From NCBI GenBank assembly GCA_026874595.1, contig CM049308.1:48739327-48803326 (forward strand): a stretch of DNA of 64,000 bases, read 5' to 3'. Positions within the stretch are counted from its first letter, which is position 1; every line of letters begins with the position of its first letter. Under the pieces are notes generated by a model. That model did no database searches. It saw nothing but the letters and a program-made list of their open reading frames with translations, and had not been told where the DNA came from. Shown here in pieces: positions 33,565 through 44,235 of the stretch. Position numbers and translations under genes: made by a program. This stretch comes from Sipunculus nudus. Its lineage: Eukaryota > Annelida > Sipuncula > Golfingiida > Sipunculidae.

Positions 33565-35290
33565 AACAAGTGGCCCATGGGTCATGACGCTCAGCTGCCA
33601 AGCATGACCTTCAACATCATGGGTTGAGATTCACAACTTCCAGTCAAAATTCTGAAGAACCTATTTGCCAATTTTGTTGAAACTTTCTATGATTATAGAA
33701 ATATTTATCACATATGTCCGGTTAAAACATAGTGACTTGATAGTTTCAAGCAAAACGTATGATTATTGAGCTACCAGGAATGAATCCCATAGCTTAACTG
33801 ATACCTATCAGTCCAAATAGGAACACCAAAAAGGCTAAATATAAGGTCAACATATAAGGCAAATATTGAAGAAAATCCATGCAGGGATTATTGAGAAATT
33901 GATGCTTCTGTATGAACATTGATGCAATACAAACCAACTTTCATAGAAAATCTTTGACCCCATCCTTTGAAAGATTACATTAATATATGTCCCACTGCGT
34001 TCACTTTAATGTTCTTTAGATAATATGTTCAAAAGGAATTTAAAATAGCTACCTGGTGGCCACATTTGGATTTCTGTCAGGTCTGAATTCTGACAACAAA
34101 CATTCTCTAAAAGGGACCACACATTAAAAAAAATCCCAGAAACTGCACAGACAAAAGGATTTCTAAGGTGGCCACCTAGCAGACATAATGGATTTCTGAC
34201 AAGTCTGACATTTGATATCACACATCCTCCAATAATAGACCAAACTTGTGGCAATTTCTCCAAAGAATGTTACATTAATGAGTGTCCAAAACAATTCAAA
34301 AGACATGACCGGGTTGGACAACTCTTATATTTTTAACATAAAAATGTAAAAAGTGTTAGATCAATATTTTTTAATTATCACCTTGCTTTTTAGTGGGGTC
34401 AGCAGGGTAGGTATACGGCAAAACTCCAGGTGCAGACCCATAAATTATCAGAACAAAACTTGCTGGTATATCTAATGATTTGTGAAAGACTGGAGGTTTG
34501 GGATATACAGTTTAGCTTGAAATATGTTCAAAAACATTTGGGACAATTTAGTACTGTGACCTTGACCTCTGACCTTTTGAACTCAACATCAATAGGGTTC
34601 TTCCCCTATTGGTAGGCCATATAAGATAAATGGAAGTTATAGTTTTAAAAGTTTGCCTTAAAATGACTCCACATAAGAAGTGGGTGTGGTGACCTCAAAA
34701 TTAACAAGTCTTTACCCCTGTTGGTAGAGAAGCGATATGTCAATGCTGGAAGGTTTGGAAGAAAAGTCTAGCTTAAAATGTGTCCACAGCCTTTTTAAAG
34801 AAAAGGATCATGTGACCTTGACCTCTGACCTTGTGACCTCAAAATTATTGTGGTTCTTCCCCTGTTGGTAGGCGAGTCATATGTAAAAGATGGAAGGTTT
34901 GGGATGAAAATTTTGGCTTAAATTGCTACCACAAGCTTTTCAAAGAAGTGGGTCCTGTGATTTTGACCTTGTGACTAAAAAATAATTATGGTTCTTCCCC
35001 TGTTAATAGGTAAGCCATATGTGAAAAATGGAAGGTGTTGGATGAAAATTTTGGCTATAAGAATGAATTCTGAGGGGGTGCACAAACACCCCCGTAACAT
35101 TGAGAATTTAGGTGGCAGTGACCAAATTTCAGGTTTGCCAGGAGATCTTTTTAGAACCTCTAAGACTGCATAGGGTTCATGATCCTAGTTCTCAAGGTTA
35201 CAATTTGTGCCCTGCTAACAGATGGCTGGCCAGATGGCCATATGGACAGATGGAAAGATAACGGACAAATCAAGGTATATGATTACTTTT
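33565..35290 (-). mobile_element. Family A element (subfamily C)
   Basis: Left end AACAAGTGGCCCATGGGTCA; body shared with 44236-47064 (CTATTTGCCAATTTTGTTGA; ATTTCTGACAAGTCTGACAT; TGACCTTGACCTCTGACCTT cores of about 145 bp at about 34560-34960). Right end has a GATGGCTGGCCAGATGG tract near 35222 and no clear TAGCTC end. Confidence 0.65.
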
Positions 35291-35714
35291 TTCCCTTTTT
35301 TACTCATAAATTCAAATAGGGCTTCAACTGACATGGTCATCACTGTTCAAAATAATGTCTTTTCTGTTATAAACAGTGCATTAAATGTGAGACAGCTTCA
35401 ATATGTTAAAGACTTTTATATATTCAATAATTAATGCATGCAGTTTGAAAAAAAAATATGATGTATAATGCAGGTAATGCATTTTTTTCTGTGCTTGCCA
35501 AAAATGAAGATGCTGGGTATTTTGCGAGGTGATAGGCTGTACTGGAAAGCCAGAAAACAGTTCAGCCTTCAAAAAAACAGAGTTCATCTTAAATGATGAT
35601 AATTCTGAATAAACTTAATAAAATCTTGCATACAGTTTGTCCATTTCTTTAGATGGATTTGTTTGTATGCTAAAGATCATGCTCATGGTATGTTGATTCT
35701 TGTTGTATCTTGTA
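35291..35714. other. No feature recognised
   Basis: AT-rich spacer between a family A element and the GTGCT array. Confidence 0.4.
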
Positions 35715-36550
35715 TGTCTTCAGATGTGCTTTTTATGTGCTGAAACTGTACTTCAGGAGTGTTCCAAAATGCTGATTCTGTGCTTCCATGAGTGCTTCAA
35801 CTGTGCTTTTTATGTGCTGAAACTGTGCTTCAGAAGTGCTCAAAATGTGCTTACTCTGTGCTTTCGTGAGTACTTCAGATGTGCTGAAACTGTGCTTCAA
35901 AAGTGATCCAATTATGCTTATTCTGTGCTTTCATGAGTGCTTCAGATGTGCTTCTTATGTGCTGAAACTGAACTTCAAAAGTGGCCCAAAAGTGCTCCAA
36001 AAGTGCTTGTTCTGTGCTTCCATAAGTGCTTCAGATTTGCTGTTAATGTGCTGAAACTGTACTTCAGAAGTGCTCCAATTGTGCTAATTCTGTGCTTCCA
36101 TAGGTGCTTCAAAAGTGCTCCAGGTATGCTTTTTGTGTGCTTCCGTGAATACTTCTCATGTGCTGAATCTGTGCTTCCTAAGTGCTCCTAATATGCTTTT
36201 TCTGTGCTTCCATGAATACTTCACTTGCTGATTATGTGCTAAAAAAGTGCTCCAAGTATGCCTTTTTCTGTGCTTCCATGAGTACTTCTCATGTGCTGAC
36301 ACTGTGCTTCAAAAGTGCTCAAGGTGTGCTTTTTCTGTGCTTCCATGAGTACTTCTCATGTACTGAAAATGTGCTTCAAAAGTGCTCCAGATATGCTTTT
36401 TCTGTGCTTTTTTAGTGCTCCTGCTCAAATATTTTCTAAGTGCCATTTAAATTCCAGTAACATTTAAGTTCACTCTGAATATGCTTCAAAGGTGCTTTTT
36501 ATATGCTTAAGCTGTGCTTAAAGCATGCTCCATTTATACTTCTATTGTGC
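35715..36550. repeat. GTGCTT array with 11-bp sub-period
   Basis: Seen: GTGCTT or GTGCTG recurs about every 11 bp, grouped into higher-order units of 67 or 77 bp (TGAAACTG starts at 35741, 35818 and 35885). Units read TGAAACTGTGCTTCAGAAGT, GCTCC.AATGTGCTTATTCT, GTGCTTCCATGAGTGCTTCA. Three overlapping open frames (60-84 codons) are by-products. It ends where a family D element begins. Confidence 0.9.
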
Positions 36551-37785
36551 TTTTTAGCGAACCTGTGAGCTTATGCGATGGTGCACTGTCGTGTGTCTTG
36601 CGTTGTATGTCCTGCGTTGTGCATGGTCTGTACATTAACCATAGCTATCTCAAAAATGGCAGGAGCTAGCATCACCAATTTTTTTGCAAATAATCAGTCA
36701 TCTGAAAAACTCTATCGGATTTTGTTTATTTTTTTTTCTTAATGCATTTTCTGAGATTTTATAGCGAAAAAGCTAAAAAAGCTTTAAAAATCTTCTTCAT
36801 CAAAACTGTCCAGCCAAATTGTCCAATATTTCAAAGAAATGATCCCTGGAACAATGTCTCTCAAGTTTGTTCGAATGGTTCCAGTTCGGAGATTTTTGGC
36901 CAAGTTACATGAAGTTGAACTTAGTCATCTGTCCAAAAAAGCACACTAAAATTAAAAATTCAGTAACGGCTATAGCTATAATCACCAAATTTTATATCAA
37001 TGTTTGTCACATATGTCATATCTGATATTGTGGTATTGGTGGTGCCACCTACATTGATCTGTTTTTTACTAGCGAAAATGTAATTTTAACCTCTTCTTGC
37101 TTATACACTGATTTATGATGAAACTGTTAACCTGATTGGTTTAAACTTTACATGAATTATTCTATGGTAGGGTTCTGCCAGTTTTTCAAGAAAAGATTAG
37201 GTAAATACAGCTTTAAAAAAGCATTGTAGCCAATTGAAAAAGGCTTTCTGTGTTTGAAAACAAATTTGACAACATGCTGAGTTTCAGCAGCCAAGTCAAG
37301 AGATCACTCAGTACAACCAGGTGGGGTCCAGACATCACCATGGCATCTGACCTGGCTCTGGAGGGTGTCTAGACAATGTGTCTACACGTCTAGACACAAT
37401 GTCTAGACGCAGAGTTCCCAGATTATTGGATCTATATCTTTCAGCTATTTGAAAAATTTTGGTTTGCATTTTTAGCAAATCTGTGAGCTTATGAAATGGT
37501 GTGGCTTCGTCCGTCTTCAATCTTCTGTCGTGCGTCATAGCTATCTCAAAAAGGGCAGGAACTAGCATCATCAATTTTTTTGCAAAAGATTTGTCATCTA
37601 AAAAATTATCGGATTTTTAGCGAACCTGTGAGCTTATGCAATGTTGCTGCATCATCCATCGTGCATCAGTGCGTTGTCTAGTTAACTTACCTATCTCAAA
37701 AATGGCAGGAGCTAGCATCACGAAATATTTTTGCAAATAATCAGTCATCAGTCATCATTTGTTTATTTTTTTTTTTTAAATGTAT
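36551..37785 (+). mobile_element. Three stacked family D 5' ends
   Basis: TTTTTAGCGAACCTGTGAGC at about 36551, a decayed TTTTTAGCAAATCTGTGAGC at 37470, and TTTTTAGCGAACCTGTGAGC at about 37616. Each is followed by the family D start (ATCTCAAAAATGGCAGGAGC TAGCATCA). None has a 3' end; the last runs into family B. Between them, 37365-37408 holds three GTCTAGAC palindromes. Confidence 0.65.
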
Positions 37786-38894
37786 TTCTTTAGATTTTTG
37801 CACAGTGTCCATCTGTTCAACTGCCTTGGGATAAAAAAACATATGAATATCTCTCCATTGGTTGGACCTATCAACCTGAAATTTTGCATATGTATACATC
37901 TTTGACAGCTTTCTTGATTTTATGACAGGTGGCACCGCATACATCACGTTTAAGCTGCAGACATCCAAGCTCATATCTCGTGAACTGATTGACCAGTTGG
38001 GCCAAAAATTTGCATTTCTATAGATCTCCCATAGCTCTTTATCATACGCAAAACTGGTGGTGCCACCTGTTCATCTGCCTTGGGATAAAATCACTCATAT
38101 CTCGGGAGTGGTTTGACTTATCCACTTAAAATTTTGCAGGTTTATACATCCTTGACAGCTTTCTTGATTTTATGGCAAGTGGCGCCACCTACATTCAAAT
38201 TTATGCTGCAGACATCCAAGCTCATATCTCTTGAACCATTTGACTGATTGGGCAAATATTTTGCATGTTTATAGAGCTCACATAGGTCTTTATCATACGC
38301 AAAATTGGTGGCGCCACCTGCAATCAATTTTTGCACAGTGTCCATCTGTTTGTTTGCCGTATATAAAATCACGCATATCTTGGCAGTGGTTTGACTTGTC
38401 TGCCTAAAATTTTGCATGTTTATACATCCTGGATAGCTTTCTGGATTTTGTAGCAGGTGGCGCCACCTACATTTTTGTATACGCTGCAGACATTCAGGCT
38501 TATATTTCAGGTCTGGTTGGACATATCCCCCTGAAATTTTGCATGTGTATAGATCTCACATAGCTCTTAATCATACACAAAAGTGGTGGCCCCACCTGCC
38601 ACCATTTTTGCACTGCGTCCATCTGTTTGTCTGCCATGGGCTAAAATCACTTATATCTCAGTAGTGGTTTGACTTGTCTGCCTAAAATTTTGCATGTTTA
38701 TACATCTTGGACAGCTTTCTGGATTTTGTGGTAGGTGCACAACCGACATACACGTTTTGCCTGCAGACATCCAGGCTATTATGCAACACACCTGACCCTA
38801 TCTCCCCATGCCACTCAATCCATACCTCACTTCACCCGTCCCACTCTGATTTTGGCGGATACAAGTAGTTGTATGTTGACTACCCGTATTCTAA
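37786..38894 (+). mobile_element. Family B element, 5'-truncated
   Basis: Cores as in 23530-24879, with perfect GGTGGCGCCACC at 38307 and 38456. 3' end GTAGTTGTATGTTGACTAC, CCGTATT and CTAA (38891-38894), then T; CTAA satisfies CTRR. Confidence 0.75.
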
Positions 38895-39110
38895 TTTTTG
38901 TCTTTAGTCTTCAGGAACTAAAGAAACTGTCCAAGATCAATATGCATGGAAAGAATCATGGCAGTCAATGCATTAGGATATTAATTTAGAAGTTTATTGG
39001 GTCAGCAGTTACAATTTGTGCCCTGTTAAGGGATGACTGGACAGTGGACAAAGGGGAACCATTGTAGCTCAAATGACTTTCTGTCAGATGAGCTAAAACC
39101 TAAATTTTGT
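38895..39110 (-). mobile_element. Family A right-end fragment
   Basis: Contains GGGTCAGCAGTTACAATTTG, GACTGGACAGTGGAC and CTGTCAGATGAGCTAAAACC, the decayed end of family A. Confidence 0.5.
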
Positions 39111-40690
39111 TCGTTTTTGCAGTTGCAAAAACAGATAAATGCCTCCCCTTTCCATCCTCAAATATGGGGGGGGGGGGGGGGGGGGGGAAATATGAACTAC
39201 TTCAAAAGTTATTGTGTTTACAGAAAACATATTTTTCCACAGATTTGACCTGATTCGATTTCAAACTATCTGAGCACTTAGGCCAAAATAAAAAAAAGGT
39301 ATGGTTCTCAGGCACTTTTTTTCAGAAATCAATGCGGGCAGGCGCTTTTTTTATTTTAATTTTTTTTGTATGTTTTGATAAAAATGTCAAATGATAAGGG
39401 AAAAGCATGAAAATAACAGTTTTATTTTGCTCAATAAGTAAAAACACTACAAAACAAAGGAAATTGTATGGTTTTATCTTCTTGAAAGAAATGTCGGAGC
39501 GGCAGCAGCTCATAATTCGAAAGTTTTTAATGAAAATCAAAATAAAAATTTTTGATGCGGGGATTTAAAATTGATGCGGGCGGTGCCTAAGAACCACACC
39601 TTTAATTTTTTTTGGCCTTAGTTGAAACATTTGTTTTATCAAATTGGAGAAAAATATGCAGTAATTCAAAAGTGAGGGGGTCTATAAATTATTTTTTTGG
39701 CTTATGTGACCTTGAAGGTGAAGGTCAAGGGTTTTCAAACACATCCATTTTTTTTGGTAGAAACAAATGTTTATCAAATTTCACAAAAATGTACTGAGTG
39801 GTTCAAAAATGTGTGTGTTCACAAATTATATTTCAGCTGATCTGACCTTGAGGATTTAGGTCAAGGTCACTCAATTTTGTACCAATCTGAGATTCTTGTA
39901 GAAAAAATTCTCTTGTCTCACTATAATGATACTGTGTGGTTCAAAACTTATAGCATACACAAACAATTTCTATTTAGGCTGATATATCCTAAAAGATGAA
40001 GGTCATGGTCACCAGATTTCCAACCTCTTGGCCAACCTGGTTGAAACAACATGTGTATCAACTTGACAACATGTGTATCAACTTGGAAGAAGGAATATGC
40101 AGTGCTTCAAAAGTTATCACATTCACAAGAAATACAGGACACAAAAGCTAGAGTTTGGCTTATTTCAACTTGAAGATGGTCAAGGTCACTGTTTTAAAAC
40201 CCATCTGAGATTTTGGTAGAAGCTATTCACCTATCAAATTTTATGAAAATTATTCAGTGATTTAAAAGGTATTGTGGTCACACAAAAAAAGCTGATTTTA
40301 CCCTGAGAATGAAGGTCAAGGTCACTGTTTTTTCCAACTTGTTGGAAAACTTAGTTGAAACAACTTGTGCATCAAATTTTAGGCAAGAAGTAGCCCTTTT
40401 TTAGATGTATCAATAGTGTATGTTGAGAGTGATTCTGATTCTTTTTAAGTTGTTGTCCTAGAATGATTGTGTCCCTGACCTTGAAAAATTCATCAAGGTC
40501 ATCCCTATTCACACATGTGGTTTGTGTGCTTCAAATTCTTTTCAAAGTACTGCACTAACATCATTTTAGCATGATTGCCTCTGTGACCTTAAAAAATGTG
40601 TCAAGATCATCCATCCTAAAAAATAACAAAGCCCTTCATGTGCTGTAAGTATTTTGACTGTGCCTCTAATTTTTTTCAAGTAACTGCACA
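39111..40690. repeat. Family K tandem cores of about 145 bp
   Basis: Repeated GAAGGTCAAGGTCAC, TTGGTAGAAACAATTTGT and GAATATGCAGTGCTTCAAAA, with many extended half-sites TCAAGGTCA. Interrupted by a G-run (39167-39187) and a Harbinger-like MITE (39281-39617). Confidence 0.6.
39281..39617. mobile_element. Harbinger-like MITE, TTA target duplication
   Basis: Inverted ends GGCCAAAATAAAA..GGTATGG / CCACACC..TTTTTTGGCC, continuing to TTCTCAGGCAC / GTGCCTAAGAA. TTA flanks at 39278-39280 and 39618-39620. The uninterrupted core reads AACTTAGTTGAAACAACTTG near 40349. Confidence 0.85.
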
Positions 40691-40726
40691 AACAGCACGA
40701 TCTCCTCTGGATACATGTAACAGGTG

Positions 40727-40805
40727 AAAATTGAAACCAGGCCCGAATGTGGGTTCGAACCCGTAACCTGTGACACACAAGTCAGACATTCTACCATAGC
40801 CTTGC
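40727..40805 (-). mobile_element. tRNA-derived SINE-like fragment
   Basis: On the minus strand: GGTAGAATGTCTGACTTG, then GGTTACGGGTTCGAACCC. These fit a tRNA A-box-like D arm, anticodon arm and a perfect B box/T-loop (GGTTCGAACC). No paired acceptor stem or CCA-compatible end, so it is not called as a tRNA gene. Confidence 0.6.
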
Positions 40806-41721
40806 CTGGGCTTTAGTGTATTGATGTTTACTGCTAAAATGCTTCAAATGAAACGTGATTTCATGTACCGATAGACTCGACGTAACTTAGTTCTAGCTCT
40901 TATCACTAAAGCCCTGTAAAGTCTGTATGGCCATTCCCTTATATTTGCATATTAGGGCGTCACAAGGCTCCTGACGATTCCCTCACATTTGCATATCAGG
41001 CCACCTAGCCTCCTGTGAATGGCATCTTGCTATAAGGAGGCTAACAGCATCCTGTAGGCAATATACAGCTCAGCCCGCTTGATAATATTCGCACTGAAAT
41101 CATGCATGTTTTTAGAAAGTCCATACATAGACCTTCATGTCCTATGATATATCTCTGCTGTTCGAACATACGGTCCATGGGCAAATTTAAATGTATTGTA
41201 GACAATGTTGCATCGATTTTGTTCTGTGTATTTGTTAGTGTTCAAGTTACACATGAAAGTTTTGCCACTGTTGAGTTCCCAACATGCTTAACGTTGTGAC
41301 CGTTTCAGTCAGCCCGTGCATAAATAGCAGTTGTGACTGTGTTCGTCGCGTGTGGACCTGAATATCTCACGCTGATTGGCTGAGCTGGAGACACATTTTA
41401 AACCAGCCTTCTGCGATAAGCAATGGTCTGAAAAACGGTGACACACTGACTCACTGAGGCTGAGGGTTTTATATAGTGTAAAAAATCTTGCCGTACTCAA
41501 ATAGCCGAGGACCTAAACATATTAAGACTGAAAGCCCACAATAGACAGTTACTGAATCAACCATGTTGGTTTTGAGAAAAAGATTCTTGCAAAGACCACT
41601 ATAATTACTCCTTGCGTCACTGGGAAAGACCTTAGTTCAGCCAGGCGGTGATGTGTGGCTTTGACTGTGAGAGCTGTTTGATATCTCTGTCAAAGCAGTT
41701 TCATTGACTGGGCCAGTCTAA
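40806..41721. other. Less AT-rich spacer, no gene called
   Basis: Contains a direct pair CCCTTATATTTGCATATTAGG / CCCTCACATTTGCATATCAGG (about 40936 and 40980), each followed by a similar segment. Octamer-like ATTTGCATA occurs twice. Short frames only. Confidence 0.4.
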
Positions 41722-42065
41722 TTCTACCGCTTCGCTAATAAAGTAAGCTTCACTAGCAAGGCCAGTAGGAACCCTTTTGTGTGACCGGTTACATTCATCC
41801 CCTCTCCCAGGACGTTCTGTCCCCAGAACGCGGGAATCTATCCCAGGGGTCACACAAGTGAACTGGGTGGGGCATTATGCCACAACACCAACTCCCCTGA
41901 TCCCACCACTGCCACCATTGTAACAGGTGAAAACAGAAACCAAGCCCGAATGTGGGTTCAAACCTGTAACCTGTGACATATAAGTCAGACGTTCTACCGC
42001 TTCGCTAATAAAGCAAGCTTCACTAGCAAGGCCAGTAGGAACCCTTTTGTGTGTCCGGTTACATT
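41722..42065 (-). mobile_element. SINE-like unit bounded by a 74-bp direct repeat
   Basis: 41722-41795 and 41992-42065 are about 97% identical (TTCTACCGCTTCGCTAATAA ... GGTTACATT), 270 bp apart. Between them lies a tRNA-like head on the minus strand (GTAGAACGTCTGACTTATAT, then GGTTACAGGTTTGAACCC, about 41955-42000) matching the copy at 40727-40805. A composite or tandem SINE is the best reading. Confidence 0.6.
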
Positions 42066-44235
42066 TATAAACTAGAGCAATAACTGAGAAGTCTGATCTT
42101 GATTTATCTGAATATTTACTCATTATGGTAAGACTACACAAATATTAGTAATATTTAAGAAGACATCGTTCAGCCTAACAATATCTCCAAAAGTTTATCA
42201 AAGGGTTGGCACAGAATAACTGATAACATTCATGGGTTGGCTGGATGCAGACCTGGGAATAAGGGCCGAATCACACACAAACAGTGCTCAGGTAATTGAG
42301 AGCATCTTAAGCATGGCCATGATGTGTCCAGATATTCAAGGTTCTACTTTGTATATTATGAATGTTTTTGTTTGCCCTACTTGGTGTGTTACATATTCAT
42401 TTGAAAATTCACTTGACCTGTGTTAATTATTGGTGTATGGATCACTTGTCACCCAAATGTTGCAATGATATACTCCTTAAGCTGGATGCTGCAGTAAAAT
42501 ATATCATATTTAGCCCAAACAATAAATTAACTCTTCAATGCAATTGATGGTTCTATTTTACAAGGATCAAGTTTTTATGAATGAGGCTTCAGAAAAGTTG
42601 CTATTTTTGTTCATAAAGGTATCATAACAAATGGACTAAATTCTGAGTTTCCTACATGTGCCTTTGAACCACATATTGTGTTCTCCCTGAAAGGTTGAAA
42701 CATTTTTCTCCTTTGTCTCTAATAATAAATTTTCATAAAAATAAAAAAAAATACCCCACTCACTCAGTGTTAACCATATATTCTGAAGAATAATTTTTAC
42801 TTGCTGTTGCCTTTTTTATGTATTATTTTGTATTTATTGATTTATTAGAGACATTCCTTAACTGAATTAAGTACCATTATAATTAGCTTATCAATTACAA
42901 AATAAATCACATGATTAACTCAGATATCAGGACAGCCTATCTAGTCCTGGCTGGTCCTGTTTAAATTGGTTAAAGTTATCTTTATTATAATTCATTATGT
43001 GATACTATAAGAGATGCCAATGAGATCTACTTAATATATATGCATTTTGTTGCAATCTGTAGAAAAAAAGGAAGTTTTGCTGATGTTGTATCTGTCTTGT
43101 TCCTTTGGGATCTTATTAAATGAGACATTGGGTATATTGTAAAACATCAGACCCCTGATATCCACTGATGAAATGAAATGCTCATGAAACCTGTTCATCC
43201 ACTGGTGTCATTGCTTCTCTTTTAGTAAAGTTTAGACAATGACTGAGAAGCTGTTTGTCACAGAATACCTGCTCCATCATGTGTGGTGTCAGTGGTTTGA
43301 ACTGAGGCTCTCAGCACCATGTAATGTACCACAGTGTTTGTGTTCAGGGTAATTATGGTACCCACAGGAGATATCTTCCCAAGTATTTTGCAGGAGTTGT
43401 TACATCAAAATATCAGTGTTTACCAAATATAATCATATTTGTAGGCAAATTGTGGTTAATTTGATAAATTTCTCAACAAGGCACATTGTTATTCATACTG
43501 CTAAGTTTAGCTGAAAAAGGTAAAATGATCTGTAATTAACAGATATATCATATTTACAATCCACAAGTCACTTTCAAAGTCTGGATGTCAGAAAAGACGA
43601 GATAATATGGTTTTTACCTGAGTTTAATTACCCACAAAGTGTCCATTTCCCAGAGACAGGATTGCCAAGAACATGTAGAATGGTGAAGTCAAGGACCTCT
43701 AGTTTAAAATTAAATTGTAGGTGGCAAGTTTATATTCTTGCAGCTTCATCATGACAAATAAAAGCAATCTGGCATATATCATAACAAGTTATTTATGTTA
43801 AGATAATAAGACATTTAAATAAAGAGGTAAAATATCAAATATATGTGACCAGGCCTGATTGTATCTCATATGACTGATGATTTGACAAACGTATATAGGT
43901 TCCTTTTTGATATATTACAAATGGCCATGAAAATGGGAAAACAGTTGAAAGGATAGCATCAAAAGTGAATATTTGAATTCATCTGCCTTTTTTGTAATTA
44001 ATGAATGCAAGTGATTTTTTAATTAACACACTCTATAGTCTGGGAGTCTCAAAATTATACCACTAAATATTACCAACAACAAAGAAAATGTAGTTGTGAT
44101 CAATTAAATGTAACTATGTAATTCATGATTAAATTCGAAACAATTTGTCTAGAGGTTTATATCCCCCACTGTAAATGTGTTATATCTTATAATGGGGATG
44201 CTGGACTTGGACAAAAATATCAAATGTAGAATTTT
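42066..44235. other. Mostly single-copy sequence, no gene called
   Basis: About 2.2 kb with no recognised repeat. A 64-codon plus-strand frame at 42232-42426 and a minus-strand open piece near 43630-43710 followed by GTAAAAACC were considered, but neither has recognisable similarity. Confidence 0.45.

Noticed and set aside
40727..42000. Functional tRNA genes
   Set aside because: B box and D-arm patterns are present but no acceptor stem pairs, the anticodon arm is irregular, and copies sit in a repeat.
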